Shown: in pieces, positions 36,877 to 44,477 of the stretch
Numbering within the stretch: position 1 is the stretch's first letter
Layout: every line of letters starts with the position of its first letter
NCBI RefSeq assembly: GCF_014203795.1
Contig: NZ_JACHJU010000006.1
Location: 124,001 to 188,000, forward strand
Direction of reading: 5' to 3'
From: Streptosporangium album
Lineage (GTDB): Bacteria; Actinomycetota; Actinomycetes; Streptosporangiales; Streptosporangiaceae
Length of the DNA: 64,000 nt
Made by a program: the position numbers and the translations under genes
The notes under the pieces: generated by a model
Told to the model about the DNA's origin: nothing
What the model saw: the letters and a program-made list of their open reading frames with translations, nothing else
The model's database searches: none

Positions 36877-37610
36877 CGAAGTTTCTCTCCCGTCGTGGCG
36901 GCCGGCTGGCGGACATCGCCGAATCGGCGCTGGCGCCGCCGGTAGGCGTCAAGGCATTCCCAGAGGTGGGTCGCGCGAAAGTCAGGCCATAGCACCTGCG
37001 GGAAGACCCATTCGGCGTAGGCCACTTGCCAGAGCATGAAGTTGGAGATCCGTTGCTCTCCGGAGGTACGAATGACCAGGTCCACATCCGGCGTGTCGGA
37101 GTATGGGAGATGCCGGGCGAAGGTGGCCTCGGTGACCTGCTCGGCGGGTACGGCGGCGCGGATCAGTGAACGGGCAGCTTCCACGATGTCGCGACGTCCC
37201 CCGTGATCGAAGGCGATCGTCAGCGTCATTTGCCTGTTGTCACTGGTAAGTGTCATCAGATCGGTGATGTCCTGAGCCAGCAGTGGTGGGATCCGCGGAT
37301 CGGCCATGCCCAGGAACCTGCACCGGACACCTCGCGCGTGCAACGCCGGTGCATGCTTGCGGATGGTCCGGCGCACGAGCCTCATCAGGATGTCGACCTC
37401 GCCCGCCGGCCTCCGCCAGTTCTCGGTGGAGAAGGCGTACAGGCTTAGCCACTTGATGCCAGCCGAGCGTGCCGCCTCGATGGCGTCGATTACGGCGGCC
37501 TCTGCCGCCTCGTGGCCTGCGGTGCGCGGCAGCGATCGCTGCGCGGCCCACCGCCCGTTCCCATCCATCACACAAGCCACGTGACGCGGCAATCCGCTGA
37601 TAATTTCCAT
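36873..37610 (-). CDS. cis-Prenyltransferase (undecaprenyl-diphosphate-synthase family)
   Basis: A 245-residue Z-isoprenyl diphosphate synthase, condensing IPP onto an allylic primer. Motifs: HVACVMDGNGRWAAQRSLPR with catalytic D16, GIKWLSLYAFSTENWRRP, LTIAFDHGGRRDIVEA, and VDLVIRTSGEQRISNFMLWQ with the conserved Arg/Ser. The length is typical of medium-chain enzymes; product length cannot be read reliably. The start at 37610 has no Shine-Dalgarno, but a near-consensus promoter ends 12 bp upstream, so the transcript is almost leaderless. It overlaps the MpaB-like gene. An isolated pair of this sort differs from the housekeeping uppS context and suggests specialised isoprenoid metabolism. Confidence 0.93.
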   Translation of the reverse strand: MEIISGLPRHVACVMDGNGRWAAQRSLPRTAGHEAAEAAVIDAIEAARSAGIKWLSLYAFSTENWRRPAGEVDILMRLVRRTIRKHAPALHARGVRCRFLGMADPRIPPLLAQDITDLMTLTSDNRQMTLTIAFDHGGRRDIVEAARSLIRAAVPAEQVTEATFARHLPYSDTPDVDLVIRTSGEQRISNFMLWQVAYAEWVFPQVLWPDFRATHLWECLDAYRRRQRRFGDVRQPAATTGEKLR

Positions 37611-37620
37611 AGCGAAGCGT

Positions 37621-37649
37621 TACTATAGCATTACTAATAGTATTGTCGA
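37621..37649 (-). promoter_or_regulatory. Promoter and operator of the prenyltransferase-oxygenase operon
   Basis: On the minus strand TCGACA (37644-37649) and TATAGT (37622-37627) are 16 bp apart, each one mismatch from the sigma-70 consensus, unusually good for this genome. The inverted repeat TACTAT (37621-37626) / ATAGTA (37637-37642) overlaps the -10 box and spacer and could be a repressor site. The start codon at 37610 leaves only a few leader bases. Confidence 0.7.
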
Positions 37650-37981
37650 GTGTCGCAGTCCGTAATTGCCAGATAGCGGCGGAGCTTGGGGTGCCGTGTT
37701 GAGCAGGATCACCCCCACGATCGGCAGGGCCAGCGCCACGACGACGCCCACGAGCGGGTCCGGCCGAGGTGCGACCAGAAGCGGCCATTGATCAAGCTGC
37801 TTCGTAATCTCGGAAGTGGAATCCGGCCTCCCAACGGGCGCGAACAGCGCGATCTCGGCAGTCCGCCCTGGAGACCATTTCCGAGATCGATACATCCCGG
37901 AAGTGGAGGCGGAGCTCGGTCGGACTGCCGAGTCGGCATCCACCCAGCTCAGAGCCCTCCATGATCTGATCTTGGCCGGAA
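37650..37981. other. Decayed region before the truncated glycosyltransferase
   Basis: A minus-strand frame encodes one hydrophobic helix (PLVGVVVALALPIVGVILLN) followed by a short tail, with no start or domain; it may be the end of a lost membrane protein. The rest (37810-37980) has imperfect repeats around GGAAGTGGA but no recognisable gene. Confidence 0.3.
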
Positions 37982-39022
37982 TTGCCGGTATCTCGGCTGG
38001 ACCCGAATCCCGCGCAACGGCAGAATGCCGACCAGCTCGCCGCACGCGCCGCACTCAGCGAACCAGACGCGGCCCTGCTCGCAGACACCCATTGGGAGAA
38101 GTGGAGCCACAGCCCCTACTGGCTGTCTGCGCTACGTGCGGCCTCCGAGCAGGCCAGCACGATCGTCACCGTCTCCGAACACGACCGTGACCTCGCCTAC
38201 CGGCTCCTGCCACTCCAGGGCCAGGACCTGCCCGTCATCACCAACGGCGTGGACGTCAACCAGTTCCGCCCCCGCCCTCTGACCGATAACGAACGCAGCG
38301 CCCACCTGCGCCACTGGCTCGTCACCGACCCGCGCGGATGGCGGCCAGGCGGCAAAGCCGCAAGCATCCGCTACACCGACGCCGACCTGCGCCGCCTGTA
38401 TGACGCCAACGGACGCCTGCGCCCGCTGCTGCTGTGGGTCGGACGGTTCCTGCACTTCAAACGCGTTCCCGTCCTGCTGGAAGCCTTCGCCCAGGTCCGA
38501 AAGGAACTCGACCCCGCCCCGGCGCTCCTGATGTGGGGAGGTTACCCCGGCGAGTACGAAGGCCCTCACCCGGCCGACCTCGCCCAGGACCTCGGAATCG
38601 ACGATGACGTGTTCTTCCTGGGCTGGCGCGGTCACGACGAACTCCCCATCGGGCTCAACTGCGCCGACCTGATGGTCGCCCCCGCCGTTGATGAACCCTT
38701 CGGCATGGTCTACATCGAAGCCATGTCCTGCGGTACCCCGCCCGTCGCCACCGCCACCGGTGGACCCGCCCGCACCATTACCCCCGCTGGCCCGCATGCC
38801 AACGGATGGACTGTGCGGCCCAACAACGCGCCCGATCTGGCAGCCACTCTCATCCACGCCCTCACCCACCCCGGCGAGCGAGCACGACGGGCCCATAACG
38901 GCTCCGCTCACGCCTACAACACCTACAGCTGGCAAACCGTGGCCGACCGCTACACCGCCATCTACGAAGAGACAACCACGAGAAGCGTGCGACAAGGAAA
39001 CGTCACAGCCCTCACCCGTTGA
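37982..39022 (+). pseudogene. Glycosyltransferase family 4 protein, N-terminally truncated
   Basis: About 346 codons. The C-terminal GT-B half is complete: nucleotide-sugar domain with LLLWVGRFLHFKRVPVLLEA, LLMWGGYPGEYEGPH, DDVFFLGWRGHDELP and the E-x7-E motif in EPFGMVYIEAMSCG, then a helical end. The N-terminal half is reduced to its last part (TIVTVSEHDRDLAYRLLPL, PVITNGVDVNQFRP); about 100-150 residues that normally form the acceptor-binding Rossmann core are missing. There is no ribosome site. It was probably an alpha-glycosyltransferase of cell-surface or secondary metabolism, now likely inactive. Confidence 0.75.
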
Positions 39023-39180
39023 ATCGGCACAGATGTTCGGCCGGGGTGAACCCGCGCTGCAGCAGGCCGATGACATGCAGCGCCTTGACCAGTTCGCTCG
39101 GGTCGGCCACCGCGCCCAGGTCTTGCCACACTTCGCCCGTGGCCCGACACCGTAGAGCGATCCGTACCGGGCCTGTACGG
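39012..39180 (-). pseudogene. C-terminal fragment of an unknown protein
   Basis: The frame ending at TGA 39012 reads RIALRCRATGEVWQDLGAVA, then DPSELVKALHVIGLLQRGFT and PAEHLCRFNG. This has natural composition and periodicity, but the frame closes upstream at a TGA near 39190 with no start codon. It overlaps the end of the glycosyltransferase relic. I do not recognise the family. Confidence 0.4.
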
Positions 39181-39218
39181 CGTCCTCGTCACGTTCGAGA
39201 CCCGAAAGTTGGCGGGGG

Positions 39219-39464
39219 TCAGCCTGCCCAGAGGATGTCGTACACGGTGACGGTGCGGGCGGGCCGGTCCAGGAAGAACGCCACGATGCCGTGCTCGCCG
39301 AAGGTGGCGTGCCGGAAGTTGGGCTCTTCGCTGCGGATCGGACTGCTGTCCAGCGGGTCGTCTCCGATCTCCAGCAGTCGCTCTACGAGCGCGGTGAAGG
39401 CCTCGGGCGGCAGCCCGGGGATCTTGCTGGAGGCGGATGCGTGGTAGGTGATGCGGTAGTTCAC
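39219..39464 (-). CDS. RelE/ParE-like toxin of a type II toxin-antitoxin pair
   Basis: An 81-residue protein starting at GTG 39464 (MNYRITYHASASSKIPGLPP). The pattern is that of RelE-fold toxins: a short beta strand, two helices (EAFTALVERLLEIGDD), then strands with basic residues and the ending FGEHGIVAFFLDRPARTVTV and YDILWAG. In RelE relatives such proteins cleave mRNA on the ribosome; ParE relatives poison gyrase. The key catalytic residues are not clearly conserved here. It overlaps the upstream DUF6247 gene as GTGA, which supports a toxin-antitoxin unit. Confidence 0.78.
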   Translation of the reverse strand: MNYRITYHASASSKIPGLPPEAFTALVERLLEIGDDPLDSSPIRSEEPNFRHATFGEHGIVAFFLDRPARTVTVYDILWAG

Positions 39465-39778
39465 GCGGGGCGGCCGGCGGCGCGGGCGGCCACGAGGTCG
39501 GCCCATCCGGGGATGATGTTTTCGGCGGGGACGGTGTTGATGCCGGCCGCGGCCTCGGCGCGGGCCTGCTCGTGTCCGGGGTCGGCGTACATGAGGGCGC
39601 GCAGATCCCAGAGGTGGAGAACCTTCTGCAGCTGCCGGTAGCGCCAGGGTTCGGCGGCGGCCTCCAGCGCGGCACGGTAGTCGGCCAGGAACTGGCTTCG
39701 ATGCTCGGCAGGCAGCCGACTCAGGATGTCGTCGGGGTCGTGCCCGGCGCCGTGGTGATCCACCGGCTGAGCTGTCAC
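39461..39778 (-). CDS. DUF6247 protein, probable antitoxin
   Basis: A 105-residue DUF6247 protein (HDPDDILSRLPAEHRSQFLA, DYRAALEAAAEPWRYRQLQK, VLHLWDLRALMYADPG). This family is confined to actinobacteria and regularly precedes RelE-like genes, so it is the probable antitoxin. GTG at 39778 lies seven bases after GAGGAG; in-frame alternatives further up lack a site. The toxin gene follows with a four-base overlap. The pair sits in a decayed, IS-rich zone, where such modules often persist. Confidence 0.82.
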   Translation of the reverse strand: MTAQPVDHHGAGHDPDDILSRLPAEHRSQFLADYRAALEAAAEPWRYRQLQKVLHLWDLRALMYADPGHEQARAEAAAGINTVPAENIIPGWADLVAARAAGRPA

Positions 39779-40083
39779 GGTCGTCTCCTCGGGGTGCATC
39801 GAGGTGGGTCCTGGCTGCGCCCAGTGTATGCCGGTCAGCGCGGATTGGTTCGGGCCGTCGACTACCACGAGCTCTCCAGCATCCACCTCTACCCCGGCCT
39901 TGGTGCCAAGGTCGCAGCTTTGGCCTCGCCTGAAGCGGTCATCACGGAGGTTCTCCTTCCGCCGCTCAACGACCACACCTTCCGATGGAGGTAAGCAGGC
40001 CTGCGCACGCGGCCCGTCACGGCCCCGTCACGATCCGCCGAGAGCCGGGGACACGGGCGAGGCTCGCGGGCCAGGCTCAGGCC

Positions 40084-40278
40084 ATGACCGAGCGAGCGGT
40101 GACTTTGATGGGCGGCCCGCTGGACGGGACGGCGGTCCCGGGGCCGATGGTGATAGCGGACGGAACCCTGGAGACAGGGGCGTACATGATCGTCCCGGGA
40201 GAGGCGTCCCGGGCGGTGTACGAGCCTGAGCCTGGAGCGGATCCGTACGTCTGGCATTACCGCGGGCAGATCGACTGA
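40084..40278 (+). CDS. Small hypothetical protein
   Basis: A 64-residue protein with the pattern VTLMGGPLDGTAVPG, an even spread of acidic residues, and the end YVWHYRGQID. Short proteins with a GGPLDG motif near the N-terminus are frequent in actinophages and actinobacterial genomes without known function. No strong ribosome site is seen before ATG 40084. A G/C-rich hairpin-prone tract follows (40300-40370). Confidence 0.55.
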   Translation: MTERAVTLMGGPLDGTAVPGPMVIADGTLETGAYMIVPGEASRAVYEPEPGADPYVWHYRGQID

Positions 40279-40481
40279 CGCGCCGTAGGGCGGTGTGGGC
40301 CGGCCGGAGAGCCGCGGGCCCAGCCCGCGGCCGCCCGGCGGCGCGTCAGCGGCCCGCCGGCGGGCCGCGCTTTGATTCCCTGTAAGGACAATTCGGTAAT
40401 CAGCCCGATCGGCGATCGTCGTCGTTGTACTCGTCGTTCTGGTCGTGCTCATGCTTGTCCCCGGCTGACTGGGCTCGCCGG

Positions 40482-41096
40482 TTGAACTCATTTCGGGCAG
40501 TGGCGCAGCCGGTGTGGGCGCAGCCCAGGCAGACCAGCGGCGTTGCCGACGGCGCGTACGACGTCGGTGACGCCGTCGACCGTCAGCCGCCCGCGCTGCC
40601 CGGTCCATAGCCCGTCGCCGACACCCTCGGCGAGGGCAGGCCGGGTGTGGTCAGCAGTTCGGCGCGGGCCAGTAGCCAGGCGGCCAGGCGTTCGCGGGCC
40701 GGGACCGGGAGCGGAACAGTGCGGACTTCGTCGCCCTTGCCGTGCAGGCCGGGCGGTGATGGGGACGTCGGCGATGGTCAGGCGCTGGCATTCCTCGGCG
40801 CGGGCGCCGGCGCCGAAAAGGGAGGCGTCGCAGGGGGCCGCGCCGGTCGGCGGCCCGGCGCACCGCGTTCCCCTGCGCCCGGGTCAGCGCTTCGGGGCGC
40901 CGGGTTTGGGGATGCGGGCGCGTTTGACGGCCAGGCGCAGGCCGGGGCCGTGCTCATACAGCAACGTCACCACCGCCAGCGCCTGATTGACCGTCGCCGG
41001 GGAGAACACCTGCCGACAGGAGTCGAACCGGAGGCCAGTCGCCGTCGCTGAGTGAGGACGCGTGCCCACGGTGGGGCGCCTCAACTCTGCACCCAT
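40482..41096 (-). pseudogene. XerD-like tyrosine recombinase, decayed
   Basis: Pieces in several frames line up as one recombinase. The core-binding segment is VFSPATVNQALAVVTLLYEH, then RLAVKRARIPKPGAPKR and a stop; the catalytic domain pieces are LFGAGARAEECQRLTIADVP (first catalytic region) and GRLTVDGVTDVVRAVGNAAG, LPGLRPHRLRH (H-x-x-R). The frame ends at 40482, before the tyrosine. At least two frameshifts separate the pieces. It marks a former integrative element at the right side of the accessory zone. Confidence 0.75.
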
Positions 41097-41154
41097 CGTA
41101 TAGCGCCGCGCCTTACCGGCAGCAACGCCTCATTCCGTTGCCGTGCATCCGCGC

Positions 41155-41607
41155 TTACAGGTGCGCCACCACATCCGGTGTGCCCTCCGGGTAGAGCGGA
41201 TCTGCGCCGCTGATAGGCGGTGGGCAGGTGGTATCGGTCATGGTGACCGCGCCAGGGGCACGGATGGAGCCGCTGAATTCTACGCATAACAGGACGGTGA
41301 TGGAGCTGTACCACAAGCCTCCGCCCTTCTCGGTCGTCTCGGTGAACCCGGCCCCGACCTTGATCAGGCCATGCGGATCATCTGAGGTATCGAAGGTCTT
41401 GACAGCCCCGGCGCCCAGAACAGCGTTGATCGCCTGAGCGATGACCATCTCTGCGGCGGCGCCTTCGTTGGAGGCTCCGCGCAACGCGGCGGCGAACTGC
41501 GACTTCGCCTCGGTAGCCTGCTGTTTGACGACTTCTGTAGATTCGCCGGTCGCCTGCCCCTTGGGGTCCAATGGATTGCTGCAACCGGACAGGGCGGCGG
41601 TCAGCAG
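41155..41607 (-). pseudogene. Lipoprotein gene lacking its 5' end, cut by IS5-family copy B
   Basis: From the IS border the frame reads SLLTAALSGCSNPLDPKGQA with a lipobox LSGC, then a helical stretch (STEVVKQQATEAKSQFAAAL) and a beta-rich end with VLLCVEFSGSIRAPGAV, stopping at 41155. The basic start of the signal peptide is missing, and DNA beyond the element does not supply one in frame, so the two sides are no longer the original neighbours. About 145 residues remain. The family is not recognised. Confidence 0.7.
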
Positions 41608-41687
41608 ACTGAGACGTTGTCAGCAACGGTCGATGACCGTGTGTAGCCGATCACGGCGGGCGTGGGAGTGATCAAGTAGAGAAAAGC

Positions 41688-41751
41688 GTGAAGCCCCTGG
41701 TAGGGGTGGGTCTTGTCGAAGGATCCACCGCACCGCACACAAGGGCTTCAC
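41688..41751 (+). promoter_or_regulatory. Hairpin over the transposase start
   Basis: GTGAAGCCC (41688-41696) pairs with GGGCTTCAC (41743-41751), whose last base adjoins the GTG start of the transposase and which contains its ribosome site. Two further pairs extend the stem. Transcripts entering from outside would fold and hide the start, while a transcript beginning inside the loop would not. The same arrangement is in copy A. Confidence 0.6.
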
Positions 41752-42603
41752 GTGACCTCCAGTATCACCTACACAGCCGAGTTGGACATGCCGCGCGAGG
41801 TTGTGCTGTTTCTGGCCGGGCTGTTGCGCGCCGAGCGGGTACGGCGCCGCACCCGCGCGGGCACTCGGGCGCTGGGCGAGTTCAAGCAGGCCGTTCTGAT
41901 CATCCGCTGGCTGGTGGACGGCGCTCGGATCGCCCGGCCGGCCGCCGATAACGCCATCTCGCACGCGACCTGTGATCGGTACGTCGAAGAAGGGGTCACC
42001 GTATTGAAGGCCCAGGCGCCGACGCTACAGGAGGCGCTCACGGCGGCGAAGGCCGCCGGCTACACCCACCTGCATCTGGATGGCACGCTGATCGAAACCG
42101 ACCGCTGCCGCGCCCTGGGCCCGAACGGCGCCGACCTGTGGTGGAGTGGAAAACACAAGCAGCACGGCGGCAACATTCAGGTCCTGTCCAGCCCCGGCGG
42201 CGACCCGCTGTGGACTTCTGAGGTACGGCCCGGCCGTGAACACGATCTCACCTGTGCCCGCCTGCACGGCCTCCTCGACCTGCTGGCCAAGGCCGCCGAG
42301 GACGGGCTGATCACGTTGGCCGACCTCGGCTACGTCGATGCGGGTATGGGGTTTCGCCTGCCGTACAAGAGGTCTCGGGGTGGCACACTCACCGACGATC
42401 AGATCCAGTACAACAAGGTCCACGGTGCGCTCCGAGCCCTCGCCGAACGAGCGAACGCCCAGCTCAAGATGCGGTTCAAGGCACTGCGGAACGTCAGCAA
42501 GTGCCCTTGGAAGATCGGCGGTATCGTCGCCGCGGCGCTCGTCCTCTTCCACCGGGAGCAAGCTCACAAGCAGCTGTCACCCAGCGTGAACGCCGGTTGC
42601 TGA
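41752..42603 (+). CDS. IS5-family DDE transposase (copy B)
   Basis: A 283-residue transposase, identical to copy A except at four positions (RPAADN, LKAQAP, LLDLLAKA, EQAHKQLS here). The catalytic D-D-E residues are intact (HLDGTLIETDR, LADLGYVDAGM, LAERANAQLKMRF). GTG 41752 follows AAGGG. The high identity means the two copies separated recently. It would move this element and possibly the segment between the copies. Confidence 0.93.
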   Translation: MTSSITYTAELDMPREVVLFLAGLLRAERVRRRTRAGTRALGEFKQAVLIIRWLVDGARIARPAADNAISHATCDRYVEEGVTVLKAQAPTLQEALTAAKAAGYTHLHLDGTLIETDRCRALGPNGADLWWSGKHKQHGGNIQVLSSPGGDPLWTSEVRPGREHDLTCARLHGLLDLLAKAAEDGLITLADLGYVDAGMGFRLPYKRSRGGTLTDDQIQYNKVHGALRALAERANAQLKMRFKALRNVSKCPWKIGGIVAAALVLFHREQAHKQLSPSVNAGC

Positions 42604-42616
42604 CAATGACTCACTG

Positions 42617-42719
42617 GTTCGCGGTCGACATCGCGGGCAACGTCGAGAAGAACTACCGGCCGGACGGCAACGGCGGCAACTACCGGAAGGAAAGAGTCGA
42701 GGTCCGAAAGGCCCGGTGA
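42617..42719 (+). pseudogene. 3' tail of an unknown gene at the border of IS copy B
   Basis: Directly after the element the plus frame reads WFAVDIAGNVEKNYRPDGNG, then GNYRKERVEVRKAR and TGA at 42717. The hydrophilic tail is followed by a strong terminator hairpin, which suggests a genuine gene end. The beginning is absent. It does not continue the lipoprotein on the element's other side. Confidence 0.45.
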
Positions 42720-42735
42720 CCCGCCGGATACCAGA

Positions 42736-42770
42736 AGGTGGCCGTCGATCCGTCTGGTCGACGGCCACCT
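42736..42770 (+). terminator. Strong stem-loop terminator
   Basis: AGGTGGCCGTCGA (42736-42748) pairs perfectly with TCGACGGCCACCT (42758-42770) around a nine-base loop, 16 bp after the TGA of the truncated gene. Confidence 0.75.
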
Positions 42771-43030
42771 GCCGCTGTCTCCCGGTCTGCGGAGGAACGG
42801 CCCTGCGGCGCCGTCAACCGTGCAGCAGCCGCATCGGCCGCGTCGCCTCCCGGACCATCCGGCCGGCCCCGCCCCGTCCCGTCCCGCGCCGCGACCGCCA
42901 CCGGCTCGGGGGACCTCCCGCAGCCGGCATCCGGCAAGCAGGCAATATGGAGTGCGAGTGGCCACCGGGTCGGCAGGCACACTCGGCACCGTGAAAAGAC
43001 GCGGATGCGCGGTTGACGGAGAAAGGGACG

Positions 43031-43984
43031 ATGATGCGCACCTGGCTTACTGACCGGTTCGGCCTTGAGGTGCCCTTGGTGGGCGCACCCATGGCGGGGG
43101 TGGGCGCAGGTCACCTGGCTGCGGCTGTTTCGGAGGCGGGGGGACTTGGCATGGTCGGCGTTCCCGCTGCGGCGTCGGCCCAGTGGGTCACGGAACAGGC
43201 CGTGGTCGCAGGGGCCGGCGGCCGGCCGTACGGGGTCGGGCTCATGGCCTGGGCGCTGCGCGACAATGCCGCCCCGTTCGAGGCGGTCCTGGCCGCCCGG
43301 CCCGATCTGGTGTCGGTGAGTTATGGGCCCTACGCGGGATACGTCGAGTCTCTGCGGCAGGCGGGCAGCACCGTGGTCACCCAGGTGGGCACGACGGACG
43401 AGGCGCGCGCTGCCGAGCAGGCCGGGGTGGATGTCGTGGTGGCGCGCGGCTCCGAAGCCGGCGGCCACGGGCGCAACGATGTGGCGACGCTGCCTCTTCT
43501 GCAGAGCGTTCTGGAGGCGGTGCGGATCCCGGTGCTCGCAGCGGGGGGCATCGCGACCGCTCGCGGGCTGGCCGCCGTACTCGCCGCAGGGGCGGACGGC
43601 GCCTGGGTCGGTACGGCCTTCATGGGCTGCGTCGAGACGACGATCTCCTCGGAGGCCAGGCGGCGTCTTCTGGCTGCGGGGGAGACCGACACGTCCTACG
43701 GGCGGGTTTTCGACATCGCCCAGCGGCTTGCCTGGCCGCCGGAGTACGGCGGACGCGCGTTGCGCAACGCGTTCTTCGACCGGTGGGCGGGCCGGGAGGA
43801 GGAGCTGGCATCCGATGACGATGCGTGTGCCACGCTCGACGACGCCCGCCGCGAGGGCGATTTCGACACCGCCTGCATCTATGCGGGCCAGGCCGTGGGG
43901 ATGGTGCGGCGGCAACGGACCGCCGCCGACGTGGTCGCCGATTTCGCCGGCGCGAAGAGGCTGCTGAGCCGCTTCACGATGTGA
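43031..43984 (+). CDS. Nitronate monooxygenase
   Basis: FMN-dependent oxygenase of 317 residues (2-nitropropane dioxygenase family) that oxidises nitronates. It has the TIM-barrel landmarks: LVGAPMAGVGAGHLAAAVSE at the N-terminus, VVARGSEAGGHGRN (the active-site region, with the conserved GxEAGGH), VPVLAAGGIATARGLAAVLA (written IPVLAAGGI here) and GADGAWVGTAFMGCVET binding the FMN phosphate. ATG 43031 follows GGAGAAAGGG closely; the next ATG at 43034 is an equal choice. The SDR relic behind it suggests it once formed part of a longer catabolic unit. It may detoxify nitro compounds such as propionate-3-nitronate. Confidence 0.92.
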   Translation: MMRTWLTDRFGLEVPLVGAPMAGVGAGHLAAAVSEAGGLGMVGVPAAASAQWVTEQAVVAGAGGRPYGVGLMAWALRDNAAPFEAVLAARPDLVSVSYGPYAGYVESLRQAGSTVVTQVGTTDEARAAEQAGVDVVVARGSEAGGHGRNDVATLPLLQSVLEAVRIPVLAAGGIATARGLAAVLAAGADGAWVGTAFMGCVETTISSEARRRLLAAGETDTSYGRVFDIAQRLAWPPEYGGRALRNAFFDRWAGREEELASDDDACATLDDARREGDFDTACIYAGQAVGMVRRQRTAADVVADFAGAKRLLSRFTM

Positions 43985-44135
43985 TCAGGACGCCCCGGGC
44001 ACCGCGTTCGATCCGGACGACATCGCCGAGCACTACTGGCGGTTGCACACCCAGCCGCGGCACCAGTGGGAGCACCAGGCCCTCCACACCGGGCCGACCG
44101 CCCGGGAGGGGAGCGGCGCGTTCTCGGCAGCCTGA
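43985..44135 (+). pseudogene. Short-chain dehydrogenase C-terminal remnant
   Basis: The frame reads GTAFDPDDIAEHYWRLHTQP, then RHQWEHQALHTGPTAREG and a stop at 44133-44135. The pattern DPDDIAEHYWRLHTQPR is typical of the end of a subgroup of short-chain dehydrogenases. About 200 upstream residues, with the Rossmann motif and catalytic tyrosine, are absent. It follows the monooxygenase stop without a start. Confidence 0.65.
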
Positions 44136-44215
44136 GCCGGGAGCCACGGCCTCAGGACGGGCGGCACCGGTCCCGCGAGGTGCCACACGGGCGGCACCGG
44201 AATTCCACGGGCACG

Positions 44216-44353
44216 TCAGGGCACCTCGACCGGTGTGTCTCTGGCCGATATCCCCTCTTCCAGAGGGGCCGCACTCTGCCGGTCGCGCAACGCCCTGGCG
44301 ATCGCCAGGCGCTTCTTTCTCCGCACGGCGGCGATCCGTTCTGCTGCGATCAT
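44216..44353 (-). CDS. Small basic hypothetical protein
   Basis: A 45-residue frame from ATG 44353: MIAAERIAAVRRKKRLAIAR, then ALRDRQSAAPLEEGISARDT and a short end. The strongly amphipathic basic helix looks natural, but no domain can be named and the ribosome site is weak. It may be a genuine small protein or a fragment of a lost regulator served by the palindromes at 44436-44493. Confidence 0.35.
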   Translation of the reverse strand: MIAAERIAAVRRKKRLAIARALRDRQSAAPLEEGISARDTPVEVP

Positions 44354-44435
44354 CGTGCGTCCATAGGTGCTCGCCGTACCGGATCGAGAAAGATCGCACG
44401 CTCAGACGGATACTCGCCCATGTCTCATCCCCCGA

Positions 44436-44465
44436 CAAACTATGGACTGTTTAGTCCATAGTTTG
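44436..44465. promoter_or_regulatory. Long perfect operator palindrome
   Basis: CAAACTATGGACT (44436-44448) and AGTCCATAGTTTG (44453-44465) are perfect inverted repeats around GTTT. A 13-base perfect arm is far beyond chance and typical of TetR-family operators. No intact TetR gene is adjacent. Confidence 0.75.
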
Positions 44466-44477
44466 CGGTGGCAGCAG

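Larger units (their letters stand above)
41608..42616 (+). mobile_element. IS5-family insertion sequence, copy B
   Basis: Second copy of the element at 9181-10189, in inverted orientation: 1,001 bp between ACTG at 41608-41611 and 42613-42616, with ends sharing TTGTCAGCAAC. Its left side cuts a lipoprotein gene; its right side carries the tail of an unrelated plus-strand gene, so a deletion next to the element is likely. With copy A it brackets 31.4 kb. Confidence 0.9.

Noticed and set aside
40290-40380. CRISPR-like or rho-independent structure in the GC-rich tract
   Set aside because: Several G/C blocks can pair, but there are no regular repeats with spacers and no single defined stem.
41011-41040. 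tRNA-like 3' arm (GGTTCGACTCC on the minus strand)
   Set aside because: The T-stem does not pair properly, no acceptor or anticodon arm is found, and the bases lie in the recombinase relic. An att scar is possible but unsupported.
9181-42616. Composite transposon formed by the two IS5-family copies
   Set aside because: 31 kb is large and includes core metabolism, and the flanks of copy A join an ordinary chromosomal gene with its own short duplication, so separate insertions are more likely.
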